From NCBI GenBank assembly GCA_017461985.1, contig JAFTSA010000005.1:59803-123802 (forward strand): a stretch of 64,000 nt of DNA, read 5' to 3'. Both the position numbers and the translations under genes were made by a program. How positions within the stretch are numbered: the stretch's first letter is position 1; the number at the start of each line of letters is the position of its first letter. Source of the stretch: Clostridia bacterium (GTDB taxonomy: Bacteria; Bacillota; Clostridia; Christensenellales; CAG-917). Shown piece by piece: positions 44,190-53,403 of this stretch. The notes under the pieces were generated by a model. The model was not told the DNA's origin and did no database searches. It saw only the letters and a program-made list of their open reading frames with translations.

Positions 44190-44810
44190 TTATCTGAAAG
44201 TGTAAATCACTTTGACGGCTGCACCATTTGCTGAAGTATAGTCTATGACGATTGATTCAATCTTCTCGTCATATCTCACTGTAACGTGCATGTCTGTTCC
44301 GTCAAAGTTTTGATTGCCAGTGAATGCCTTAGGATTGGTGACGTCACCCTCAAAAACGAGTGTTCCATCGGAGTAACCTTTTCCGTTTTGGAAATAGTCT
44401 TGTTTAAAACTAAGTGAGATCTTTTCAAGGCTATTTACGGGAATCTCTACAGCATCGCCATTTTGTTCAACGATGACACCATTTTTGATGACCGCAGTGC
44501 CGGTTTTATTGATTATCATACTTCCGGGTATGACGTAGATGTCCGCGTCGCAAACTTGGTCGATGGTGGCAAGTTCTTGGATTTCGTATGAAACTATGGT
44601 GTTGTTCGCGCCAATGGTTGACTTAAATTTATTTACGAGGGTGACTCCATTCATTGTGGTTTGAACTTCAAAGTTTACGCCTTGGTAGTCTGCTTTCAGC
44701 ATCTCGTTTAGTTCGTCATAGGTGTCACCATCTTTGGGGATAAGACCGCAAGCGGTAAGTGTAAGGGCAAGGATTGCGATGATTATTGTGACAAGAATTT
44801 TCTTTTTCAT
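44190..44810 (-). CDS. Small lipoprotein of unknown function
   Basis: A 206-residue protein with a lipoprotein signal (ILALTLTAC). The mature part is beta-rich, with repeated V-x-I/Y-x-I patterns, including VIKNGVIVEQNGDAVEIP and VIDYTSANGAAVKVIYTF; no known domain is recognised. It lies 10 bp behind the endonuclease gene, whose TAG stop overlaps this gene's TAGGAGG ribosome binding site, so it is coupled to the nuclease and probably acts with it at the cell surface. Confidence 0.75.
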   Translation of the reverse strand: MKKKILVTIIIAILALTLTACGLIPKDGDTYDELNEMLKADYQGVNFEVQTTMNGVTLVNKFKSTIGANNTIVSYEIQELATIDQVCDADIYVIPGSMIINKTGTAVIKNGVIVEQNGDAVEIPVNSLEKISLSFKQDYFQNGKGYSDGTLVFEGDVTNPKAFTGNQNFDGTDMHVTVRYDEKIESIVIDYTSANGAAVKVIYTFR

Positions 44811-44820
44811 AATCCACCTC

Positions 44821-47268
44821 CTATCTTCTCAAAAGGAAATATGCTGCAAATGCAAGCACTGAGAAAGTGCCGGCAAAAAGCATAATTGCATTTTCAGTTG
44901 CTTTGTTTGACTCGTTGTTGACCACTGTTGCTGTATTATTGTAGGAATCAATGATGTCCTCAAGGTCAGCGTATGCGCCTGTAGCCAATGCCTTTTCATC
45001 ATTATTCATTTGATTGTAAAGAGAAAGGGCAGTCTTGATGGCACTAAACTTTTCGGACATTGTTGTTGCGGATTGTGCTGCATCTACAGCAGTGTTGAAG
45101 GAGGCAATAAGTTCTTGATCGATCTCGTCACCACCTTCATTTCCGCCTTGGTTTCCGCCACCGGGTGTGTCAGTTCCGCCACCTTGATTTCCTGCATCAC
45201 GGGTTTCAGCATGTCCGCAAACAGAGCAGGTGCGAGTTTCTTTGTCGCTGCCAGTTGCTGTCCAAGCACCGAAGCTGTGTCCGTTGTAGGGGATTTCTTC
45301 AGCATCAATGACTTCTTTGCACTCTGTGCATTCAATGTGACGGCTGCCATTGGTTGTGCAGGTTGCAGGGGTGTCAATTATCCAGCCACTAGGAGTATGA
45401 GTGTGTGAAGGGGTGGATGATCCTGCAATCACGTAGACAATTTTGTCGATCATACAGCGCATGCCACCGCTTGCAGTGGCAAACGTGATTGTTTTTGTTG
45501 AGGTCGTGTCAACCTTATAGGCTGTATATGTACCACTATTTGAAGCAGTGCTGACAGTATATGCAGTGCTGTTAATGGTGATTTTTGTTGCGTTTGCCTT
45601 GTATTGTGCTACGTGGATTTCAACCGATGTAACATCATTGGGGACAGTGAAAGTGAATGAACCTGTCTTGCTGCTTGTTCCAATCTTTAGTGCGCTATTT
45701 CCCATAGCATCTGTGGCAGGTCCAAAGATATTTGTTGCGCTTGTTAGGACTAGAGTATAATTTCCTTCTGTGTAGGTTTTGCTTGATCCGAGATTGCTAC
45801 CGTCGGTATGACCTTCTGTTCCATTATTGCCAAAGGTGAAGGTGACACTTGTGGAGGTAGCTTTTTCAACGGTTATTCCATCGATGGTTTTTTCGATGCT
45901 ACCATATTTACAAATGACAGAGGTTGTTCCTTCGGATAATGTTGTGCCCCTAGTTGAACCATCCAGCCACTGGCATGAGGTTGTCGGTAGAACCTCCGTT
46001 GACTTATCTGTGTAGGTTGCAGTGATTGTCAATCCAGCAGGGTTAAATTTGTCTCCGGCAGTATAAGTTGTATTTGTAGGATTTCCTGTTATTTCGATTG
46101 CAGACACCGCTTTGACCGTGATGGTTGCAGTTGCTTTGATTGCAGTGTTTGTAGTGCTTGTTGCAGTTATGGTTGTTGTACCTGCGCTTATTGCTGTAAT
46201 AGTGCCAGTGTTGACAGATGCAACGTTGGGGTTGGATGATGTCCAGGTCACGGCTTTGCTTGCGCCAGAGGGATATGCTGACACACTGAGCTTTGTGCTT
46301 GCACCGACAGCCAGTGTTTCAGTTGTAGGAGACACTGACAGAGAAGTGATTTCTACTGCAGGCTCATCGTCAAGATAGCTGCCGTATTTTTCTACACATG
46401 CTTGCAATTCATCGTTGTAGCTCTTTCCGTCATGGCAGTAGATCATTTCTGCATATTCAGGGTGATCAATAAAGGGGTTGCGATTGCCTTGAACAGCATA
46501 AACTGCTTCATTTCTTGCAATTTCTTCTGCTGTGGGAGGTTCTTCAAGGTGCCATTTGAATAGATCCTCAATGTCTCCGATGGTTTTATTGTAGCCATTG
46601 CCAAGCACAAATGAGAGATTGTATTTGTCGCCCCATCTTGTTTGTACGTACATCAAAATACGTGCAGTTGCACCACGATAGCCTTCGCCGGGATAAAAAG
46701 TATCGTTTGCTTGATAGCATAAGTTGTCATATGATGATGAACCGTTTTCTTTTACGATGTTTCCCACAGTTTGAGGGACTTCACCAAAACTGTTGTTGCT
46801 TCTTGTAGAGTTCAAACTGCTATTTGTCGGGCGCAAATGGTGAGCATCTGATCCGGCTTCTGATTCTTCGGGGAAGGCGTTTCCTGCGTTTTTAGGCCAT
46901 ACGTGTTCACGGTTTGTTCCAGTGTTGAAACTGCCGCTAAATGAAACGGAAGTGCCGGTGTAGAACCAAAGAATATTTCCGCTTTTGTTGGGGTCGGCAT
47001 CACTTTCATCAAATATGTTTCTAAGCCCATCATAAGTAGGGTTATATTTGTGTGTTGAAGTGATTAGACTGGCCAGTTCCGCTCTAAAAGCAGTGCCAGT
47101 CAGGTTTTCATTTAGGTTTGCGTAATAACTGTCATAAGTGGCGGCATCAGCAATCTCGGTTGAGGTGCTGGGGGAGAACACTCCAATCCAACAACCGAGA
47201 GCGCAAACAAACACACATATTGACAAGAATACGACGCCAAGTTTTTTCATGTTTTTCATTGTAAACAT
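44821..47268 (-). CDS. Secreted, membrane-anchored endonuclease I with Ig-like domains
   Basis: An 815-residue protein. The hydrophobic N-terminus is a signal sequence. Residues about 30-290 form an endonuclease I (EndA/NucM, PF04231-type) domain with NREHVWPKN and GSDAHHLRPTNSSLNSTRSN, the beta-beta-alpha-metal nuclease core. Then follow a Big2-type Ig domain (about 305-386), a Big3-like domain (388-468), a beta module shared with the divergent giant lipoprotein (about 473-614), one CxxC repeat (616-690), a Gly-rich linker, a helical segment, and a C-terminal transmembrane helix ending LLRR. It would cut DNA or RNA outside the cell. Start at ATG 47268 was chosen because GGAG lies 5 nt upstream. 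Confidence 0.88.
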   Translation of the reverse strand: MFTMKNMKKLGVVFLSICVFVCALGCWIGVFSPSTSTEIADAATYDSYYANLNENLTGTAFRAELASLITSTHKYNPTYDGLRNIFDESDADPNKSGNILWFYTGTSVSFSGSFNTGTNREHVWPKNAGNAFPEESEAGSDAHHLRPTNSSLNSTRSNNSFGEVPQTVGNIVKENGSSSYDNLCYQANDTFYPGEGYRGATARILMYVQTRWGDKYNLSFVLGNGYNKTIGDIEDLFKWHLEEPPTAEEIARNEAVYAVQGNRNPFIDHPEYAEMIYCHDGKSYNDELQACVEKYGSYLDDEPAVEITSLSVSPTTETLAVGASTKLSVSAYPSGASKAVTWTSSNPNVASVNTGTITAISAGTTTITATSTTNTAIKATATITVKAVSAIEITGNPTNTTYTAGDKFNPAGLTITATYTDKSTEVLPTTSCQWLDGSTRGTTLSEGTTSVICKYGSIEKTIDGITVEKATSTSVTFTFGNNGTEGHTDGSNLGSSKTYTEGNYTLVLTSATNIFGPATDAMGNSALKIGTSSKTGSFTFTVPNDVTSVEIHVAQYKANATKITINSTAYTVSTASNSGTYTAYKVDTTSTKTITFATASGGMRCMIDKIVYVIAGSSTPSHTHTPSGWIIDTPATCTTNGSRHIECTECKEVIDAEEIPYNGHSFGAWTATGSDKETRTCSVCGHAETRDAGNQGGGTDTPGGGNQGGNEGGDEIDQELIASFNTAVDAAQSATTMSEKFSAIKTALSLYNQMNNDEKALATGAYADLEDIIDSYNNTATVVNNESNKATENAIMLFAGTFSVLAFAAYFLLRR

Positions 47269-47316
47269 AGTCACTCCATCGCGCAAAAGCGCATGTGGTT
47301 ATAATTATCCAACTTT

Positions 47317-47345
47317 ATAATATTATAAAAGATACAATAAGTCAA
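47317..47345 (-). promoter_or_regulatory. Promoter of the endonuclease-lipoprotein operon
   Basis: Minus strand: TTGACT, 17-nt spacer, TATTAT, about 50 nt ahead of the start codon. Confidence 0.78.
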
Positions 47346-47494
47346 TAATTGTTGATGAAAAACGGAATTTTAAGTTGAAACACAACATTTTGTGGTCGTT
47401 GCCAAATTTTTACAACTAAATATGCAAAACACTGGTTGAAATAAGTGGACAAAAACTGGAAAGTGTCTTAAATCTTTTTTGACCTGTATTTGGG

Positions 47495-47523
47495 TTGCAA
47501 ACTTTGTCGTTATTTGTTATATT
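47495..47523 (+). promoter_or_regulatory. Promoter of the giant lipoprotein gene
   Basis: TTGCAA, 17-nt spacer, TATATT with extended -10 TGT. It gives a leader of about 195 nt. Confidence 0.75.
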
Positions 47524-47583
47524 TAATATAAGAAAAAAAATAACCAACCGCACAACAGGCAATATTAGGGGAGGAATATTGTT

Positions 47584-47670
47584 ATGTTCATTTTTTTGTG
47601 TTTTACTTCAAACAAGTATTGCACATGTTCCACACATCATGTGGACACCGTTTCCCCAACCAAAAAATAA
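47584..47670 (+). CDS. Putative 28-residue leader peptide
   Basis: A short ORF, ATG to TAA, preceded by AGGGGAGG (47567-47574) at 9-nt spacing. It lies wholly inside the leader of the giant lipoprotein gene. The peptide holds three cysteines (positions 6, 13, 15, the last two as Cys-Thr-Cys), a His-His pair, and ends in Lys-Lys. Its stop codon is 4 bases before an intrinsic terminator stem. Part of the ORF can fold as CACATG / CATGTG (47622-47643). This arrangement is that of a ribosome-controlled attenuator. The peptide resembles nothing known to me. Confidence 0.55.
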   Translation: MFIFLCFTSNKYCTCSTHHVDTVSPTKK

Positions 47671-47674
47671 TCGT

Positions 47675-47710
47675 ATGCCATAGGTTTTTCGCGACCTGTG
47701 GCATTTTTTT
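47675..47710 (+). terminator. Leader terminator (probable attenuator) of the giant lipoprotein gene
   Basis: An 11-bp stem ATGCCATAGGT / ACCTGTGGCAT (one G-T pair), 8-nt loop, then T7. It ends 3 bases before the AGGAGA ribosome binding site, so it would block the gene unless read through. Confidence 0.82.
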
Positions 47711-47724
47711 ATAGGAGAAGTAGT

Positions 47725-48603
47725 ATGAGAAAACGTTTGATGATTTTGGCGCTCGTCCTCATCGCAGTCCTTATGACTTGCACTCTCGCCGCATGCTCTG
47801 GCGGTGGCGGAAGATGCTCAGGTGGACACACTTGGGATGAAGGCACAGTGAAAGAGGCAGCAACCTGTACAGAGTCTGGCACTCTCATCAACAAATGTAC
47901 AGTTTGCGGCATCAAGAGAGAAGTGGCAATCGAGGCTCTTGGTCACGACCTCCAAACAATCCCCGGCACAGTGGTTGAGCCCACTTGTGAAGTGGACGGA
48001 TATGCAGGCAAAAAGGCTTGCGTCCGTGAAGGTTGTGAATACGTTCTTGACACTGGCACGGTCATCCCTGCAATAGGTCACGCATATGGCGATTGGACTT
48101 CAAACGGCGATGGAACTCACAAGCGCGTTTGCTCAAATGATAGCAATCACGTTGAAAGTGGCAACTGCTCAGGTGGTACAGCAGACTGCGGACATAAGGC
48201 AGTTTGTGACGTTTGCGGTGGCGAATATGGTGACTTTGCATCATCTCACGTCTTTGACAAGCAAGTGACAACTGACGCCTACAAGGCAACTGATGCAACT
48301 TGTGAAGCCAAGGCAACCTACTACTATTCTTGCCAATGCGGAGAAAAGGGCACTGAAACCTTTGAATATGGTGACTATGCAGACCACGTCTATGACAGAG
48401 AAGTTGCAGATGCAGAATATCTTGTCAGCGTGGCAACTTGCACAAGCCCCGCAATCTACAACAAGTCATGTGTTTGCGGTCTTGAAGGAACTGAAACCTT
48501 TGAATATGGCAATGCACTTCCTCACACCTTCGACAATGAAGTAGCAAGCGAGGATTACAAGGCAACTGATGCAACCTGCACGGCAAAAGCAACCTACTAC
48601 TAG
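47725..48603 (+). CDS. Giant Cys-rich repeat lipoprotein, N-terminal segment (ends at in-frame TAG)
   Basis: This 292-residue segment starts at ATG 47725 after AGGAGA. The lipoprotein signal ends LAAC, followed by a Gly-rich stretch. Then CxxC-containing repeats of about 40-60 residues begin, of the type VAATCTE...YKSCxCGxxGTETFEYGD...H-x-YD. Paired CxxC motifs suggest metal binding or disulfides. TAG at 48601-48603 interrupts the repeat motif TYY[Y/F/K]SC at the fourth position, and the frame continues open without any shift for another 1596 codons. Together with the next two entries it forms one reading frame of 3266 codons before the final stop. Confidence 0.8.
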   Translation: MRKRLMILALVLIAVLMTCTLAACSGGGGRCSGGHTWDEGTVKEAATCTESGTLINKCTVCGIKREVAIEALGHDLQTIPGTVVEPTCEVDGYAGKKACVREGCEYVLDTGTVIPAIGHAYGDWTSNGDGTHKRVCSNDSNHVESGNCSGGTADCGHKAVCDVCGGEYGDFASSHVFDKQVTTDAYKATDATCEAKATYYYSCQCGEKGTETFEYGDYADHVYDREVADAEYLVSVATCTSPAIYNKSCVCGLEGTETFEYGNALPHTFDNEVASEDYKATDATCTAKATYY

Positions 48604-48651
48604 TCCTGTGATTGTGGCGCACATGGCACAGCAACCTTTGCTTATGGCGAT

Positions 48652-51600
48652 ATGCTTGCTCACGTTTACGATAAAGAATTGGCAGAAGACAAATATCTTG
48701 CTTCCGCCGCAACATGTGAAAAGAAAGCAACTTATTACAAATCATGCTATTGCGGACACTTTGATGTAGATGTATCAGCAACCTTTGAAAGTGGTGAACT
48801 TGGTGATCACGTCTATGACAATAAGGTTGTAAATGAAACCTACAAAGCAACGGACGCAACTTGCACTAAAAAGGCAACTTACTATTTCTCATGTGACTGC
48901 GGAAAAGCAGGCACAGAAACCTTTGAAAACGGCGAAACACTTCCTCACGTCTACGACAAGGAAGTCACCGAGGGCAAATACCTTAAGTTTGCAGCAAACT
49001 GCGCATCTGCAGCAGTCTACTACAAGTCATGTGCTTGCGGTCATTTCGACACAGAAACTTCACCCACATTCTATTTTGGTGCACCTTCTGGCAATCACGT
49101 GTATGACAGAGAAGTTGCAACCGATGACTATAAGGCAACTGATGCAACCTGCACAGCAAAAGCAACATACTATTTCTCATGTGAATGTGGTAAAAAGGGC
49201 ACAACCACTTTTGAAGCTGGTGCAACTCTTGACCACACAATGACACACACTCCTGCAAAGGCAGCAACTTGTGTTTCTACAGGTAACGTTGAATATTGGA
49301 CTTGCTCAACATGCTCACTCGACTATGACAGTTCAACTGGTGGAAGCGTTATTGATGACGTCACAACCGCAATTGACTCAACAAATCACGTTCATACAAC
49401 AATTTCAAAACCCGCAGTTGATCCTGACTGTGAAAACACTGGCTTGACCGCAGAGATTTCTTGCGCAGACTGTGACAAAGTTCTTGAGGAAAGGGAAGAA
49501 ATCCCCGTACTTGGTCACGATATGGGTGACTGGTTCGTCTCACACGAACCTACTTGCACCGTGACAGGTGTCAATGAACGCACTTGTAAGAGAGATGGCT
49601 GTGACTATTTTGAAACCGAAGCAATTCCCACAATCGCACATAGTGTCACAACACTCCACCCTGAAGTTCCTGCAACATGTACCCAAAAAGGCACAAGAGA
49701 ATATTACGAATGCGAAAACTGCGATAAGTATGTTGTCAACGATGGCGAATTCAAGACATCATGGGGAGACATAGTCATCAAAGTTGATGCAACCAATCAC
49801 GTTAACACACAAAAACTTGATGGCAAAGCAGCAACCTGTACAGAAACTGGTCTTACCGAAGGTGAAAAGTGTACGGACTGTGGCGCAACCATCAAGGCAC
49901 AAGAAGAAATCCCCGCACTTGGTCACTCAGGTGGTGCAGCAGTCAAAGAAAACGTTGTTGCAGCAACTTGCATAGCAGATGGCTCCTATGACAACGTCAT
50001 TTACTGCTCAGTTTGCGATCATGAACTTTCAAGAGAAACAATCACCACTGACAAGGTTGCCCACACTGGTGGTACAGCAACTTGTGTTGAACAAGCAACC
50101 TGCTCAGTCTGTGGCGAAAAGTACGGCGACCTTGCAGACCACTCATGGGATGAAGGCGTTGTCACAACCCCCGCAACTTGCACCACAGAAGGTGTCAAGA
50201 CATTCACTTGTACAGTTGACGGTTGTGGTGAAACACGTACAGAAACAATTGCAAAATCCGCTCACAACTTTGTTGACAACGTCTGTGAAGACTGCCAAGC
50301 AAAAGTGTCCTACGTTGACAAAACTATCGTTTTCACCTTTGGTGTAAATGGAGACGCAACACACAAAGATGGCAGCCCTGACAAAGCAACTTACACCGAA
50401 ACTAAAGACGGATACACTCTTTCAATCAGCGGTGGTTCAAAGATGTATCCTGGTAGCTTTGACGCAAAGGGCAACAGTGCACTGAAACTTGGAACAGGAA
50501 GTGTTGCTGGCTCATTTGAGTTCACAGTTCCCGCAAATGTAACAGAAGTTATCATTTATGTTGCACAATACAAGGCAAATACAACAAAGATCACCGTAAA
50601 TGGTGCTGCTTACACTATTACAACAGCATCAAACGATGGTGCATATACCGAAATCAAAGTTGATACAACCACAAACAAGAAGGTGTCATTCACAACCGTG
50701 TCTGGCGGTTATCGTTGTATGATCAACACCATTGAATTTAAGGTATCAGCAGAAAACATTTGCAACCACGAAAATAGAGAAGTTGACGAAGTCGTCGCAC
50801 CTACCTGTACTGTTGCAGGTCATACAACCTACGTCTGTCTTGATTGCGACCACGTCTTCGATGCAGACTTTGTTGATGCAACAGGACATACTCTTGTTTC
50901 AATCCCTGCAGTGGCACCTAGTTGCGAAAACACTGGCCTCACCGAAGGTGAAAAGTGCTCCGTATGTGGTCACGTCACAATTGAACAAACAATCGTCGAC
51001 ATGCTTCCTTGCGTTGATGGTGACAACGATGAAAACTGTGACAATTGCCACAAACCCATGTGCGAACACGTCTATGATGATTGGACATACGCAAGTGCTG
51101 ACACTCACAACCACATTTGTACACTCTGTGGCAAAGAAGAAGTTGCAGGTCACGACTATAAGGTGACATCACATGTTGATGAAACCTGTGAAGAAGCCGG
51201 CTCAACCACATATGCTTGCGCCGATTGCGGTCATGAATACACTGAGACACACGTCGCACTTGGTCACGATGAAATTACTCACGATGCCCAAGCACCCACC
51301 TGTTCCGCAGTTGGTTGGGAAGCATACGTCACTTGCTCACGTTGTGACCATACAACCTACGTTGAAATTCCTATTGATGCAGAAGCACATAAGTGGAATG
51401 AAGGCGAAGTGCAAACTCCTGCAACTTGCACAGAGGCAGGCGAAAGACTCCATACCTGTGAACACAACGCAGAGCACACAAAGGTTGAAGTGATCTCCGC
51501 AACTGGACATACTCCTGTCAAGAACGTTTGCGCATGTGGATATGAATATTCAGTCGATGAAATCATCGCACTGGCAGAAGCACTTGCCAAGGACACTACA

Positions 51601-53394
51601 CTTAATGGTACATATCGCCTCATTGGTGTCATCACAAGCGTTGATACTGAATTCAGCACCCAATACAACAACATCACCGTCACAATCTCAGTTGACGGCA
51701 CCGAAAAGGATTTCACAATTCAATGCTTCCGTATGAAGGGTGAAGGCGCAGAAGTCATTGGCTTTGGTGACACCATCACTGTCAGTGGCGAAATTAAGAA
51801 TTATAATGGCACAATTCAATTTAACGCAGGCTGTGCACTCGAAAGCTATATTCCTGCCGAATTTGAGGTTTATCTTGAAGTCTTTGGCAAAGGCACAGTA
51901 AGTGGTGACTTTGCAGGAATTTATTCAAGAGGTGATGAAATTACCATAACCGTCAATGAAAACGAAGGTTATAAGGTGGGCAAAGTCCTTGCTAATGGCG
52001 CAACAGTTGAAAGTGAAACAAATGAATACACTTTTACTGTGACTGGCAATACAACTCTTGAAGTTCACTTTGTATCCGGTGATTCACATATTGCAGAAGA
52101 AGAAATCACATTTACATTTGGAGCAAATGGAACCGCATCACACTACGATGGTACAGAATTTACAACCAAATCATATACGGAAAATGGATACACGCTTGCA
52201 CTTACAAACGGCACAAAGGCATATGCTGGCGCAAGAGATGCAAAGGGCAATAGTGCACTTAAACTTGGCACAAGCAGTGTAGTGGGCTCATTTACATTTA
52301 CTGTTCCTGCTGATGTATCATCAGTTGAGATTTATGTTGCAAAGTACAAAGCAAAGACAACAAAAGTTACTATAAACGGTGGCACTGCACAAACAATTTC
52401 TACATCGTCAGATAATGGTGAATACACTGCAATCACCGTTGATACCACTACAAACAAAACAATCACGTTTGCCACTGCAAGCGGTGGCGTGCGCTGTATG
52501 ATCGACAAGATTGTGTTTGTTGCACAGGTTGAATCTGGATCATGCGCACATGAAAATTGGAGCGATTACGTTGTCACAACTCCTGCAACTTGCTCAGAAC
52601 GTGGTGTTGAAACCGCAACCTGTGATGATTGTGGTGAAACAAAGACACGTCAAATCCCTGTTGATCCTACACTTCACGTTTATAACGAAACAATTACAAC
52701 CCCTGCAACCTGCACACAACCTGGTTTGAAGACTCTCACCTGTGAATGTGGCGATACAAAGACGGAAGAAATCGCTGCAACAGGTCACAGTTATAACAGT
52801 GTAGTGACTGCACCCACCTGCACAGCAGACGGATATACAACCCACACTTGCTCAGTTTGTGGAGACACCTACAAAGACAGTGAAACTTCAGCAACAGGTC
52901 ACAGCTACAACAGTGCAGTGACAGCACCCACCTGCACCACAGGCGGATACACCACATACACATGCGTATGCGGTCATACTTATAAAGCAGACGAAACCGA
53001 AGCACTCGGTCACGCTGAAGAAACTATCCCTGCAGTAGCACCCGGTTGCGAATCAGAAGGTTTTACAGAAGGCAAGAAGTGCTCAGTCTGTGGAGAAATA
53101 CTTGCAGCACAACAAACAATCTCTGCAACAGGTCACACCGAAGTTGTTGATGAAGCAGTTGAAGCAACTTGCACCACTGCTGGCAAGACCGAAGGCAAGC
53201 ATTGCTCAGTCTGCAACGAAGTCCTTGTCGCACAAACTGTTGTGCCTGCAACAGGTCACAGTGAAAAAGCACCTGCAAAGGAAAATATCGTTGATGCAAC
53301 ATGTGAAGCAGATGGCTCTTATGAAATGAACGTCTATTGCGCAACTTGTGGAGAATTGCTTTCTTCACAAAAGTACACAACAGACAAACTTTGA
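48652..53394 (+). CDS. Giant Cys-rich repeat lipoprotein, central segment (between in-frame TAG and TGA)
   Basis: Same frame as the preceding segment; the open frame really runs from 48604, and ATG 48652 is only the first possible start. Content in order: CxxC repeats (48604-50300); shared beta module copy 1 (about 50311-50748); CxxC repeats; an OB-fold-like domain (51541-51855, with LNGTYRLIGVITSVDTEF and GFGDTITVSGEIKNYNG) of the kind seen in extracellular nucleases; an InlB-type repeat (51856-52078, EGYKVGKVLANG); shared beta module copy 2 (about 52090-52535); and more CxxC repeats. It ends at TGA 53392-53394, where sister repeats have Gly, Ala or Ser. It has no signal of its own and would be exported only as part of the full product. 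Confidence 0.75.
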   Translation: MLAHVYDKELAEDKYLASAATCEKKATYYKSCYCGHFDVDVSATFESGELGDHVYDNKVVNETYKATDATCTKKATYYFSCDCGKAGTETFENGETLPHVYDKEVTEGKYLKFAANCASAAVYYKSCACGHFDTETSPTFYFGAPSGNHVYDREVATDDYKATDATCTAKATYYFSCECGKKGTTTFEAGATLDHTMTHTPAKAATCVSTGNVEYWTCSTCSLDYDSSTGGSVIDDVTTAIDSTNHVHTTISKPAVDPDCENTGLTAEISCADCDKVLEEREEIPVLGHDMGDWFVSHEPTCTVTGVNERTCKRDGCDYFETEAIPTIAHSVTTLHPEVPATCTQKGTREYYECENCDKYVVNDGEFKTSWGDIVIKVDATNHVNTQKLDGKAATCTETGLTEGEKCTDCGATIKAQEEIPALGHSGGAAVKENVVAATCIADGSYDNVIYCSVCDHELSRETITTDKVAHTGGTATCVEQATCSVCGEKYGDLADHSWDEGVVTTPATCTTEGVKTFTCTVDGCGETRTETIAKSAHNFVDNVCEDCQAKVSYVDKTIVFTFGVNGDATHKDGSPDKATYTETKDGYTLSISGGSKMYPGSFDAKGNSALKLGTGSVAGSFEFTVPANVTEVIIYVAQYKANTTKITVNGAAYTITTASNDGAYTEIKVDTTTNKKVSFTTVSGGYRCMINTIEFKVSAENICNHENREVDEVVAPTCTVAGHTTYVCLDCDHVFDADFVDATGHTLVSIPAVAPSCENTGLTEGEKCSVCGHVTIEQTIVDMLPCVDGDNDENCDNCHKPMCEHVYDDWTYASADTHNHICTLCGKEEVAGHDYKVTSHVDETCEEAGSTTYACADCGHEYTETHVALGHDEITHDAQAPTCSAVGWEAYVTCSRCDHTTYVEIPIDAEAHKWNEGEVQTPATCTEAGERLHTCEHNAEHTKVEVISATGHTPVKNVCACGYEYSVDEIIALAEALAKDTTLNGTYRLIGVITSVDTEFSTQYNNITVTISVDGTEKDFTIQCFRMKGEGAEVIGFGDTITVSGEIKNYNGTIQFNAGCALESYIPAEFEVYLEVFGKGTVSGDFAGIYSRGDEITITVNENEGYKVGKVLANGATVESETNEYTFTVTGNTTLEVHFVSGDSHIAEEEITFTFGANGTASHYDGTEFTTKSYTENGYTLALTNGTKAYAGARDAKGNSALKLGTSSVVGSFTFTVPADVSSVEIYVAKYKAKTTKVTINGGTAQTISTSSDNGEYTAITVDTTTNKTITFATASGGVRCMIDKIVFVAQVESGSCAHENWSDYVVTTPATCSERGVETATCDDCGETKTRQIPVDPTLHVYNETITTPATCTQPGLKTLTCECGDTKTEEIAATGHSYNSVVTAPTCTADGYTTHTCSVCGDTYKDSETSATGHSYNSAVTAPTCTTGGYTTYTCVCGHTYKADETEALGHAEETIPAVAPGCESEGFTEGKKCSVCGEILAAQQTISATGHTEVVDEAVEATCTTAGKTEGKHCSVCNEVLVAQTVVPATGHSEKAPAKENIVDATCEADGSYEMNVYCATCGELLSSQKYTTDKL

Positions 53395-53403
53395 CACGAT
53401 TAT

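Noticed and set aside
53392..53394. TGA as selenocysteine
   Set aside because: Sister repeats have Gly, Ala or Ser here rather than Cys, no typical downstream bacterial SECIS layout is seen, and no selenocysteine genes are visible.
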